A stretch of DNA of 64,000 bases from Selenomonadaceae bacterium (lineage in GTDB: Bacteria; Bacillota; Negativicutes; Selenomonadales; Selenomonadaceae), in the NCBI GenBank assembly GCA_017614505.1, contig JAGABT010000016.1, positions 124,001 to 188,000 of the forward strand. The letters run 5' to 3'. A model generated the notes under the pieces. It saw nothing but the letters and a program-made list of their open reading frames with translations. It was not told the origin of the DNA and did no database searches. Of this stretch, positions 8,603 through 16,480 are shown in pieces; the first letter of the stretch is position 1; every line of letters starts with the position of its first letter. Made by a program: the position numbers and the translations under genes.

Positions 8603-9940
8603 TTGAAGGCCTCGAAATTTTTTCTGGCGGCGGCTTCGGCGGTAATTGCCTCCTCGATGTTGACGGCGCCCGCCAGTGCTGGAACTCTCGACCAGGCAAA
8701 CTGGGCGCTTAAATTCGTGAATAAGAAGATAGTTTCGATGAGCGGCAACAATCCCCGCGTCAGAGAACTTATCAAAAAAAATGAGAAGGCGATGGACAAA
8801 TTGTCGACCTACCAGCGCCTGAAAAAATACGGAAATATTTTTAAGTCATCGAGCTCGCTTGAGAGCGGCGCAATTTCCGGCAGCAGTGTTAATCCGACGG
8901 CAGGCGGAGCTATTTCCGGCGGCAGTGTCAATCCGACGGCAGGCAGTGCTATTTCCGGCAGCAGTGTCAATCCTGCGGCAGGCAGTGCTATTTCCGGCAG
9001 CAGTGTCAATCCTGCGGCAGGCAGTGCTATTTCCGGCAGCAGTGTTAATCCCGCGGCAGGCAGTGCTATTTCCGGCAGCAGTGTTAATCCCGCGGCAGGC
9101 GGCGCAATTTCCAGCGGAAACGTTGTTCCGGCAATCGGTCGCTCAATTTTGGGCAGCTTTGAGCCGTCGAATTATATCCCGACCTTTAAACCAACCCTCG
9201 GCAATTTCACACTCACTCCGTCTGTCGTAGCCGGACTCGAAAATCCGCTGGCGAAATTCGCGCCCTTCACCTCGCTCACAAACAGCAACCCCTATGCATT
9301 CGCGCTGACTCATCCTGAACTTCTGGGCACAACGGTCAACGCTGCCGGTACGGTTGTCAACGCCGCCGGTTCATTCGTCAAATCCACCCTCGGCGGCATA
9401 GGCTCGCTCTTCCATTTCGGTCACAGAACTCATTCTACGAATACGCCGCCCGTTTCTAAGACAGCGACGCCAACTGTTTATAATCCATCTGCCGAAAATT
9501 CCAGCCTGCCGGTTAAAAATCTCTCAGCAGATTCTCAGCTGGGAATTTCGGCTTCGATTGAAGGCAAAATCAGCATTGAAATTAATTCCGCCGCAAAATC
9601 TGCCAGCGGCTACACCGGCGTTATCGTCGACTGCCGAGGCTTGAATGCGCGCCGCGCGATGTCCCCAGTTATCAAGGATATTCACGGCGAAATAATTTAC
9701 GGCGATAAAAATATCGACCCCGATAAGGCGGTAGAAATTGGCATGGTCGGCTACGCAACCAACATGGCTGATGTCAACATTTCCCGCGCCGGTTCAAATC
9801 CACTGGTTGTCCGCGCGATTGACGTTATCAATTTCGGCGATAATCCCGTTATAAGCGCAGAGGACGGCTTGAGCATTTTGAAGGCGAATGGCGCCGGCAA
9901 ATTCCTTGAGGAAGGGAACGTTGTCTTTTTGGTCGATTAG
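8603..9940 (+). CDS. Exported protein with seven 13-residue repeats and an LPP20/FlgP-like C-terminal domain
   Basis: The 445-residue protein has a signal peptide (cleavage near ASA/GTL, residue 26). Residues 89-179 are seven tandem copies of a 13-residue unit of the form xAISGSSVNPxAG. The C-terminal 145 residues carry GYTGVIVDCRGL, the MSPVI motif and NPLVVRAIDV, the pattern of the domain found in LPP20/FlgP-type surface proteins. An envelope role is likely; the exact role is unknown. I chose the TTG at 8603 because AAGGGTGG lies 5-8 bp upstream, whereas the GTG at 8594 lies inside that site. Confidence 0.7.
   Translation: MKASKFFLAAASAVIASSMLTAPASAGTLDQANWALKFVNKKIVSMSGNNPRVRELIKKNEKAMDKLSTYQRLKKYGNIFKSSSSLESGAISGSSVNPTAGGAISGGSVNPTAGSAISGSSVNPAAGSAISGSSVNPAAGSAISGSSVNPAAGSAISGSSVNPAAGGAISSGNVVPAIGRSILGSFEPSNYIPTFKPTLGNFTLTPSVVAGLENPLAKFAPFTSLTNSNPYAFALTHPELLGTTVNAAGTVVNAAGSFVKSTLGGIGSLFHFGHRTHSTNTPPVSKTATPTVYNPSAENSSLPVKNLSADSQLGISASIEGKISIEINSAAKSASGYTGVIVDCRGLNARRAMSPVIKDIHGEIIYGDKNIDPDKAVEIGMVGYATNMADVNISRAGSNPLVVRAIDVINFGDNPVISAEDGLSILKANGAGKFLEEGNVVFLVD
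8867..9139 (+). repeat. Seven tandem 39-bp units inside a coding region
   Basis: Seven in-frame 39-bp units (8867-8905 and so on to 9139). The four central ones are almost identical at DNA level, while the first and last have drifted. The unit length is a multiple of three, so copy-number change keeps the frame. Confidence 0.95.
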
Positions 9941-9983
9941 CGGTAAAATGTTCCTCGCAAAAATTTTTACGTGAGGAACTCTT

Positions 9984-11423
9984 ATGCAGCCGACGAATTT
10001 AAAACCACCGAAAAAGCCGCCGGACTTCGTGCTGACGCTGCTTTTCATGCTGTTCGACTACGTCGGAATTGTGCTGACGGAATACCTGGCGTTCTTCATT
10101 CGCAACGCCGTAGATTTCTGGAACAACGTCGAATATTTTTACACCGACGCATATATTTTTATCTGGGTGCCAATTCTGGTGCTGATATTTCTCGGACATT
10201 CCCGCTCGTACCGGCAAATGAAACCGGTAGTGGAAACGATGCGGGATATTTTTGTGTCAGTGTTCTACGGCTGGATGGCGTCGATAATTCTGATTTATTT
10301 TCTGAAGGCGGGCGAACAGGCGTCGCGTCTTTTCATAATCTTATTCGGCGGGCTAGGTCTTATCAACGTCTGCGTGATTCGCTACGCCGTGATGAAATTT
10401 CTCAAGCGGCGAAATATTTTCAGCGAGCCGGTGATAGTTATCGGAGCCGGTCTCACCGCCGAGCGCGTCATAAAATTCTGGCGCGAAGATTTGGGCTACC
10501 GCTACGACATTCTGGGGCTTATTGACGACGCGCCCGTTTCCAAAACTCTGCCGAAGGAATTTCCAATCCTCGGCGGCTTCAGCGACACGAAGAAAATCGT
10601 CCGCAAGTTCAAGGTGAACACCGTGGTTATCGCCGCGCCTGGAATTTCCAAAACGCAGCTCAACGAAATTATCACCGACCTCCAGCCGCGCGTCGAAAAA
10701 ATTTCCTTCATTCCAGATTTAATCGGCACGCCCATGGCTAGCGTCGACGCGTCAATTCTTTTCAGCGAAAAAATGCTCATGCTCAACCTGCGCAACAACC
10801 TCGCCAGCGCGCCCAACAGAATTTTCAAGCGCGTCTTCGATTTGGTTCTGACAGTCACCGGCGGGCTTTTAATTTCTCCGATTATGCTGGCGATAGCCGT
10901 GGCTGTTGCAGTCAACAATCGTGGCAGAATTATTTTCGCTCACGAACGCGTTGGCAGGCTCGGCAAAAAATTTCCCTGCTACAAATTCCAGACAATGGTG
11001 CCCGACGCGCAGGAACGCCTTAAAAAATATCTCGCTGAAAATCCTGCCGCCCAGCGCGAATGGGACGAAACTTTCAAACTCACCAACGACCCGCGCGTTA
11101 CAAAACTCGGCGCATGGCTCCGGCGTACCAGCCTCGACGAACTCCCACAGCTCTGGAACGTCATTCGCGGCGAAATGAGCCTTGTCGGTCCGCGCCCAAT
11201 CGTCGAAGAAGAAGTCCCGCGCTACGGCGAAAATTTCCGCGAATACTGCATGGTTCTGCCTGGTATAACCGGCATGTGGCAGGTCTCCGGCAGGAGCGAT
11301 ACCACCTACGCCGAGCGCGTCGCTATGGATACCTGGTACGTTCAAAACTGGTCGGTCTGGATTGATCTGATGTACCTGTTCAAAACTGTCAAAGCCGTCG
11401 TAACTGAAAAAGGCGCATATTGA
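9984..11423 (+). CDS. Undecaprenyl-phosphate sugar phosphotransferase (WbaP type)
   Basis: The 479-residue membrane enzyme starts exopolysaccharide or O-antigen units by moving a hexose-1-phosphate from a UDP-sugar to undecaprenyl phosphate. It shows four to five N-terminal transmembrane segments (within residues 15-135), a central nucleotide-binding-like (CoA-binding fold) region with VIGAGLTAERVIKF, then a membrane segment and the bacterial sugar-transferase domain (about 275-479) with KFQTM, LRRTSLDELPQLWN and LVGPRP. Length fits the WbaP class rather than the short PglC class. The GAGG site is 8 bp before the ATG. It is directly followed by a dispersed repeat. Confidence 0.92.
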   Translation: MQPTNLKPPKKPPDFVLTLLFMLFDYVGIVLTEYLAFFIRNAVDFWNNVEYFYTDAYIFIWVPILVLIFLGHSRSYRQMKPVVETMRDIFVSVFYGWMASIILIYFLKAGEQASRLFIILFGGLGLINVCVIRYAVMKFLKRRNIFSEPVIVIGAGLTAERVIKFWREDLGYRYDILGLIDDAPVSKTLPKEFPILGGFSDTKKIVRKFKVNTVVIAAPGISKTQLNEIITDLQPRVEKISFIPDLIGTPMASVDASILFSEKMLMLNLRNNLASAPNRIFKRVFDLVLTVTGGLLISPIMLAIAVAVAVNNRGRIIFAHERVGRLGKKFPCYKFQTMVPDAQERLKKYLAENPAAQREWDETFKLTNDPRVTKLGAWLRRTSLDELPQLWNVIRGEMSLVGPRPIVEEEVPRYGENFREYCMVLPGITGMWQVSGRSDTTYAERVAMDTWYVQNWSVWIDLMYLFKTVKAVVTEKGAY

Positions 11424-11430
11424 TGAAAGG

Positions 11431-11586
11431 GGCGCCCATGGACGCACGCGCTTAAGAAGCGCCACATTAAGAAGCGCGCCATGGACGGCGCGCGGGCCGT
11501 CACAGGTCGCCGGATGCGACCTATGCGGCCCAGTTTTCTTTGCCAGCGTTTCTTTTTCAAAAGAAATGCTGAAAAAAGAAATGCTG
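11431..11586 (+). repeat. Dispersed structured repeat, copy A (extended form)
   Basis: Begins 8 bp after the wbaP-like stop. A 5' extension (11431-11470) includes the small hairpin GCGCTT-AAG-AAGCGC. The core (from 11471) has stem 1 GCGCGCC/GGCGCGC, then nested stem 2 (outer GGGCCG/CGGCCC, inner GGTCGC/GCGACC), then stem 3 CAGCGTTTCTTTT/AAAAGAAATGCTG ending at 11571. One further copy of the right arm, AAAGAAATGCTG, follows. Confidence 0.9.
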
Positions 11587-11642
11587 ATACTAATTCTAAC
11601 AAAAATTAATTTGTTTTTAATGCAAATTCCAGCTTTGTGCGT

Positions 11643-11648
11643 TATAAT
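11643..11648 (+). promoter_or_regulatory. Candidate -10 element of the small proline-rich protein gene
   Basis: TATAAT 28 bp before the ATG at 11676. The -35 is weak (ATGCAA at 11620-11625). Confidence 0.45.
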
Positions 11649-11675
11649 CCCAAAATCTTGAAGGAGGATTCAACA

Positions 11676-12089
11676 ATGAATTTGAAAAAACTTTTGAGCG
11701 GCGCGCTGATTGGCGCATTCGTATTCGGTATTTCCGCAGGCAGCATTCAGCCGGTAAGCGCCGCCTCCAGCGACACCAAAAGAATTTCCGACACTAAAGA
11801 CAGATACGACAGCGCGAAGGATAAACACAACAGCGACCGCGATAAATTCAACGGCAGCCGAAATTCTGACAGCAACACTCCGCCGGAACCGCCTAAAGAC
11901 GCTAATGGCAACCCAATGGCGCCGCCAGATAAAAATTCCAGCAACGGCAATACTCCGCCCGAACCGCCAAAAGACGCTAATGGTAAACCAATGGCGCCGC
12001 CCGATGAACGTAAACTTGACGGCGACGGCAGTGTAAAATACGAACCGCCGTCCGACAGAAATTCTGACAACCGCAGCAGAACCCGCTAA
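11676..12089 (+). CDS. Small exported proline-rich repeat protein, function unknown
   Basis: The 137-residue protein has a signal peptide (cleavage near VSA/ASS, residue 29), then a charged Ser/Asp/Lys-rich stretch and two tandem units of about 24 residues built on NTPPEPPKDANGxPMAPPD. It is probably disordered and periplasmic or envelope-associated. No known family is recognised. The ATG at 11676 has AAGGAGG 8 bp upstream, which rules out the earlier in-frame ATG at 11637. The trkA GTG starts 3 bp after its stop with no ribosome site of its own, so the two are probably translated together. Confidence 0.7.
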   Translation: MNLKKLLSGALIGAFVFGISAGSIQPVSAASSDTKRISDTKDRYDSAKDKHNSDRDKFNGSRNSDSNTPPEPPKDANGNPMAPPDKNSSNGNTPPEPPKDANGKPMAPPDERKLDGDGSVKYEPPSDRNSDNRSRTR

Positions 12090-12092
12090 GCC

Positions 12093-13454
12093 GTGCGCGT
12101 TGTAATTGTTGGCGCGGGCAAGCTCGGCTACACTATCGCCGAACTTTTGAGCAATGAGCAGGTTGAAGTTGTCGTCGTCGACCATGACGAAAACCAGCTA
12201 ATCGCCGTCAAGGAAAATCTCGACGTTATGACGATTAACAAAAGCGGCTCCAATCCAATCACGCTCAGCGACCCCGATATAAGCGGCGCAGATATTCTTA
12301 TCGCCGTCACCGCCACCGACGAAGTAAATATGGTCGCCTGCGTGCTGGCGAAAAAGCACGGCATTAAGCACACAATCGCCCGCATTCGCGATATGCAGTT
12401 CATGGGCGAGGCGCGCGATTATCTTAAAAAAAATTTCGGCATCGACCTGCTTCTGAACCCTGAGCTTATCGCCGCCAACGAAATTTACCGAATTTTAATG
12501 ACGCCCGCCGCGCTCAACGTCGACGATTTTGCTGGCGGAAAAGTCCGGCTCTACGAGGCAAAAATCGATAAGACCAGCCGCTGGATTAACATTCCGCTGA
12601 AAAATTTGAAACTGCCCGCCGGTGTACTGGCTGGGCTCATTCACCGCGACCACCGCATGATTATCCCGCACGGCGACGATTTTTTTCAGAACAAGGACAG
12701 CGCCTACTTCATTGGTTTTCCCGACGCAATTAAGGAACTCAGCGAGAGTTTCATTCCGCAAAATTCCCGCCCGCTCGAAAGAGTTCTGGTAGTTGGAGCC
12801 AGCAGAATTGCGCGCGCTCTCGTAGTTCAGCTGAATGCGGCTGGCGTCTCTATCAAGGTTATCGAAAAAGACCGCAAGCGATGCGAGGAAATGGCGGCGA
12901 TTCTTCAGAGCGGCAGCATTGCGATTCACGGCGACGGCACCGATGTCGATCTGCTGGCGGAAGAAGGTATCGCCTCGGCGGACGTGATTGTCTGCCTGAC
13001 TGACGATGACTGGCTGAATCTGATGATGGCGCTGCTGGCTAAGCACATGGGCGCGAAAAAAACTGTCGTCCGCGTCTACCGCACTGAGTACGCCGAGCTG
13101 ATTGAGCGCGTTGGTATTGACGTGGTAATTTCCGCGCGACTTTTATCCGCCAGCGAAGTTCTGGCGTTCGTGCGGCGCGGCGGCGTTACCCGCGTATCGA
13201 TTCTGGAAGGCGCTAAGGCTGAGGCGGTTGAAGTCGTCGTGCAGAAGGGCGCCCGCGCTGAGGGCAAAAAGCTCATGGACGTTAAGCTCCCAAAATCCTG
13301 CCTAGTCTGCGCCTACGTGCGAAAAAATAAAGCCGCCATTCCCAACGGCAATACAATCCTGCTGGCTGGCGACAAAATTATTCTGTTCTGTTTACGCGGC
13401 GCCGCCCCCGAGGTTGTGCCGTGGTTTACCAATGAGCAACGCTTTGTGGTTTAA
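12093..13454 (+). CDS. trkA: Trk potassium-uptake regulatory subunit
   Basis: The 453-residue cytoplasmic protein gates the TrkH/KtrB potassium channel by binding NAD(H). It contains two RCK units: the first with GAGKLG at residues 7-12, the second near 230 with VVGASRIAR, each followed by a TrkA-C domain. Full length for TrkA. The membrane partner TrkH is not in this window. The GTG start is 3 bp after the proline-rich protein gene, without a visible ribosome site, so translation is likely coupled. Confidence 0.94.
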   Translation: MRVVIVGAGKLGYTIAELLSNEQVEVVVVDHDENQLIAVKENLDVMTINKSGSNPITLSDPDISGADILIAVTATDEVNMVACVLAKKHGIKHTIARIRDMQFMGEARDYLKKNFGIDLLLNPELIAANEIYRILMTPAALNVDDFAGGKVRLYEAKIDKTSRWINIPLKNLKLPAGVLAGLIHRDHRMIIPHGDDFFQNKDSAYFIGFPDAIKELSESFIPQNSRPLERVLVVGASRIARALVVQLNAAGVSIKVIEKDRKRCEEMAAILQSGSIAIHGDGTDVDLLAEEGIASADVIVCLTDDDWLNLMMALLAKHMGAKKTVVRVYRTEYAELIERVGIDVVISARLLSASEVLAFVRRGGVTRVSILEGAKAEAVEVVVQKGARAEGKKLMDVKLPKSCLVCAYVRKNKAAIPNGNTILLAGDKIILFCLRGAAPEVVPWFTNEQRFVV

Positions 13455-13465
13455 AATGCAAATTA

Positions 13466-13565
13466 GAAGCCGCCCATGGATGGGCGGCCGGCCGTCACAG
13501 GTCGCCGGAAGCGACCTATGCGGCCGAGCTTTCTTTGGTTACTTTCTTTCTCGAAAGAAAGTGAC
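13466..13565 (+). repeat. Dispersed structured repeat, copy B
   Basis: Begins 12 bp after the trkA stop and separates trkA from the convergent amidase gene. Stem 1 is GCCGCCCA/TGGGCGGC with loop TGGA, different from copy A but fully paired. Stem 2 is GGCCG/CGGCC with inner GGTCGC/GCGACC. Stem 3 is of the GTTACTTTCTTT type, with right arm AAAGAAAGTGAC. Confidence 0.9.
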
Positions 13566-13583
13566 ATATAAAAATAAAAACGT

Positions 13584-14333
13584 TTAAATCGTGTCAACCG
13601 CCAGATTCCTGTCGGCGAGCAGATTCATAGCCTCGATAAATCTTTTGCCGGACTCGAAGTCGATATTGGATACGAGCATTTGAGAGCCGACGCCCGCCTC
13701 GCTGATAATGACACCCAGCGGGTTGACAACCTCGGAGTGACCGGCGCTGTTCGCGAAAACTAAAAAGACCTGATTTTCAATGGCGCGCGCCTTCGTCAGA
13801 ATTTGACGCGGCACAAGGCGCATCAGCGTCCACGCGGAAGGCAGCAGCAAAAGTTTTGAGCCCTGCAACACCAGCTTACGAATAAATTCTGGGAAGCGCA
13901 GGTCGTAGCAAATCGCCAGCCCGCACTTCACGCCGTCGAGTTCCGCCGTTACAATCTTATCGCCCTGCGTGAAAACCTTATCCTCGCCCGCGAACGTGAA
14001 CAGGTGCGCTTTATCGTAGGTTGCGACAATTTCGCCCGCGCGATTGGCGACGACGCAGCGGTTATAGAATTTCCCGTCCACTTCAGCGACAGTCGAGCCA
14101 CCGACGATGTTGAGGCTCATTTTTTTTGCCTGACTGCTGATAAATTCCGCGAGCCGCTCACCATTTTTGTCAGCGAAATTCTCAAGCGGCGTCGGAAAAT
14201 ATCCCGTCGTCCAAAGCTCCGGCAAAACCAGTACGTCGCAGTTACCGGCGTTCTTGATGAAATCCGCCGCAATCTCAAAATTTTTTTCAACTTCACCGAG
14301 ATTCGACTTGAACTGCGCAACAGCAATCTTCAT
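13584..14333 (-). CDS. Carbon-nitrogen hydrolase (nitrilase superfamily, omega-amidase-like)
   Basis: The 249-residue cytoplasmic enzyme has the nitrilase triad Glu39 (LPEL), Lys108 (YDKAH) and Cys142 (ICYDLRF). Its length and the ICYDLRFPE context resemble YafV/NIT2-type omega-amidases, which hydrolyse alpha-ketoglutaramate or alpha-ketosuccinamate in glutamine-transaminase and methionine-salvage cycles; that substrate is inferred. The ATG is at 14333 with a GGGGG-rich site. It lies 12 bp downstream of nagZ on the same strand, so both are probably on one message. Confidence 0.88.
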   Translation of the reverse strand: MKIAVAQFKSNLGEVEKNFEIAADFIKNAGNCDVLVLPELWTTGYFPTPLENFADKNGERLAEFISSQAKKMSLNIVGGSTVAEVDGKFYNRCVVANRAGEIVATYDKAHLFTFAGEDKVFTQGDKIVTAELDGVKCGLAICYDLRFPEFIRKLVLQGSKLLLLPSAWTLMRLVPRQILTKARAIENQVFLVFANSAGHSEVVNPLGVIISEAGVGSQMLVSNIDFESGKRFIEAMNLLADRNLAVDTI

Positions 14334-14345
14334 AAAAATTCCCCC

Positions 14346-15458
14346 TTAACTCAAAGCCAGTTTCATCTTCAAAATTCGGCGAACAGATTCGTTAATCCTT
14401 TCTTCGGAAATTTCGCCGCGTTCAACGGCGTTCAAAATCCCAAGATAAACATCAGTCTCGTGCGGGTATTCGTGGCAGATTAGCGCAATGTCAGCGCCCG
14501 CCTTAATCGCCGCCACGCCAACATCTTTGAACTCGCTGTGATTCGCAATGGCGCCCATTTCCAAATCGTCCGTGATAATCACGCCGCTAAAGCCCAGCTC
14601 GTCGCGCAGAATTTTCATCACGGCGGGCGAAACGCTGGCAGAATTTCCCGCGTCAAGCGCGCTGTAGCGCAGGTGCCCGACCATCACCATGAATCTGGAA
14701 TTGTCATGCGCGGCGATAATTTTCCTGAACGGCACAAGGTCAATCGTTTCAAGAATTTCGCGGCTGGCGTCGATTGTCGAAACTTCCACGTGCGAATCAA
14801 CCACACCAAGCCCAATCCCAGGAAAATGTTTCAGGCAGTAGAAAATCCCAGCGTCCTCGTAGCCGCGCGCCGCCGCGTCGACAAATTCCGCCACAACATT
14901 TTCGTTATCGCTGAAAGAGCGCGTGTCCCTTGTGCCAACGTCAGCAACCGGCGCAAAGTTCACATTCACGCCAATGCTTTTCAAATCCTGCGCGACGGAA
15001 TTGGCGTAGCGGTAAGCCTGCGAACTGTCGCCGCTCCTGCCAATTTCTGCCTGCGAAGGCGGCGGAGTAATTTCATGCTTCATTCGCGCAACAATCCCGC
15101 CTTCCTCGTCTATCGCGAAAAACAGCGGAACTTTTTCAGCGGCAGTTTTATTCAAATCATCGGCGAAACTTTTAGCCTGCGCGCGGGTCTCCAAATTCCT
15201 GTCGAAAAAAATCACCCCGCCAATATGATACTGCGTCAGCATGTAGCGGCTATCATCATTGACTGAATTTCCGTGGACGCCAATCATCACCATCTGCCCG
15301 ACTTTTTCAGCGAGCGTCATACTCTGCAAAATTTTTTCAACGGGATCTTCCGTGACAGCTTCCGCTTTATCGGCAGCGGGAGTAGTTTCGCCGGAAGAAC
15401 ACCCGCAAATTACCGCCGTCACGAAAATCATCATCAGATTTAAAAATTTCAACTTCAA
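14346..15458 (-). CDS. nagZ: Glycoside hydrolase family 3 beta-N-acetylhexosaminidase, lipoprotein
   Basis: The 370-residue protein carries a lipoprotein signal (hydrophobic run ending in ICGC, lipidated Cys near residue 20), so it is anchored in the envelope. The GH3 domain shows AIDEEGG, KHFPGIG, the DSH loop of NagZ enzymes with the acid/base His, and the nucleophile block VIITDDLEMGA. It would remove N-acetylglucosamine from muropeptides or other glycans. I prefer the TTG at 15458: GGAGG is 10 bp upstream of it but only 2 bp from the ATG at 15467. Its promoter is back to back with that of ribF. Confidence 0.9.
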   Translation of the reverse strand: MKLKFLNLMMIFVTAVICGCSSGETTPAADKAEAVTEDPVEKILQSMTLAEKVGQMVMIGVHGNSVNDDSRYMLTQYHIGGVIFFDRNLETRAQAKSFADDLNKTAAEKVPLFFAIDEEGGIVARMKHEITPPPSQAEIGRSGDSSQAYRYANSVAQDLKSIGVNVNFAPVADVGTRDTRSFSDNENVVAEFVDAAARGYEDAGIFYCLKHFPGIGLGVVDSHVEVSTIDASREILETIDLVPFRKIIAAHDNSRFMVMVGHLRYSALDAGNSASVSPAVMKILRDELGFSGVIITDDLEMGAIANHSEFKDVGVAAIKAGADIALICHEYPHETDVYLGILNAVERGEISEERINESVRRILKMKLALS

Positions 15459-15489
15459 GCGAAACATCGCCTCCAATAAATTTTGAGAC

Positions 15490-15522
15490 ATTATAGCAGA
15501 AATCGCCGAAACCTGCTATAAT
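15490..15522. promoter_or_regulatory. Back-to-back extended -10 promoters forming an inverted repeat (nagZ / ribF)
   Basis: TTATAGCAG (15491-15499) and CTGCTATAA (15513-15521) are inverted copies. Each forms an extended -10, TGCTATAAT: one on the plus strand (TATAAT 15517-15522) toward ribF and one on the minus strand (15490-15495) toward nagZ. The -35 position of each overlaps the other -10. Confidence 0.6.
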
Positions 15523-15556
15523 ATCTTTCGCTTTAACGAAACTGGGGGAATTTTTT

Positions 15557-16480
15557 TTGGAAGTCATCAAGAAACTGACCGCGCTGCCGGAAAAATTCGC
15601 GCTGCCGGTAGTGGCGCTGGGAATGTTCGACGGCGTGCATTTGGGACATGCCAGCGTAATTCATCGTGCAGTTGAAGTCGCGCAGAAAATCTCCGGCACG
15701 CCAATGGTTTTCACTTTCTCGAATCACCCGCTCAGCGTCCTTTCGCCCGAAACCGCGCCGCTGATGATTGGCAGTCGAAGTCTGCGCCGCGAAATTTTTG
15801 AAAGTCTGGGCGTCGAAGTGCTGATTGAAATCCCGTTCACGAAGGAACTCAGCCGCCGCTCGCCCGAAGAATTTCTGGAACTCCTGCGCGAAAAAATTTC
15901 TCCCGCCTACGTCGTCACAGGTCCGAATTACACTTTCGGGCGCTTCGGCAAGGGCAACGGGCGTTTACTCCTGCGCGAGGGCGAAAACTACGGCTTCCAC
16001 GCGGAAATTTGCCCCGCCGTTACCGTCGACAAAAAGACCGTCAGCAGTACCAGAATCCGCGCGCTTATCGCTGAAGGAAATCTGCGCGAGGCGAATGAAC
16101 TCCTCGGCAGGAATTTTACCTACGTTTCCAAAGTTGTCAACGGCGACAAACGCGGGCGCAGGCTCGGCTTCCCTACCGCGAATCTGGAAATTGAAGACCA
16201 TCGCGCCATGCTGCCCAATGGCGTTTACATCGTCCGCGTCAAGGTCGGCGGAAATTTTTACAACGGCATTGCCAACGTCGGCGACAATCCCACGTTCAAG
16301 GTTGCTAAACGGCGGCTGGAGGTTTTCATTGACAAATTCAGCGGCGACATCTACGGCGAGGAAATTGCTGTCAGCTTTATCAGCAAAATTCGTGACGAGA
16401 AAGTTTTTGCCAGCGTCGACGAGCTCAAGGCTCAGCTCAACGAGGATTTAGCCGCGCTCAGGAGATTTTCAAATGGTTGA
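15557..16480 (+). CDS. ribF: Bifunctional riboflavin kinase / FAD synthetase
   Basis: The 307-residue enzyme phosphorylates riboflavin to FMN and adenylates FMN to FAD. The N-terminal adenylyltransferase domain shows ALGMFDGVHLGH (residues 20-31), and the C-terminal flavokinase domain (about 185-305) shows GRRLGFPTANL and GIANVGDNPTF. Full length for bacterial RibF. The TTG start follows GGGGGAA. It overlaps the rRNA methyltransferase gene by 8 bp, which signals translational coupling. Confidence 0.96.
   Translation: MEVIKKLTALPEKFALPVVALGMFDGVHLGHASVIHRAVEVAQKISGTPMVFTFSNHPLSVLSPETAPLMIGSRSLRREIFESLGVEVLIEIPFTKELSRRSPEEFLELLREKISPAYVVTGPNYTFGRFGKGNGRLLLREGENYGFHAEICPAVTVDKKTVSSTRIRALIAEGNLREANELLGRNFTYVSKVVNGDKRGRRLGFPTANLEIEDHRAMLPNGVYIVRVKVGGNFYNGIANVGDNPTFKVAKRRLEVFIDKFSGDIYGEEIAVSFISKIRDEKVFASVDELKAQLNEDLAALRRFSNG

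Noticed and set aside
8867..9139. 39-bp tandem units as a CRISPR array
   Set aside because: Units are directly joined without spacers and encode an in-frame repeat peptide behind a signal sequence.
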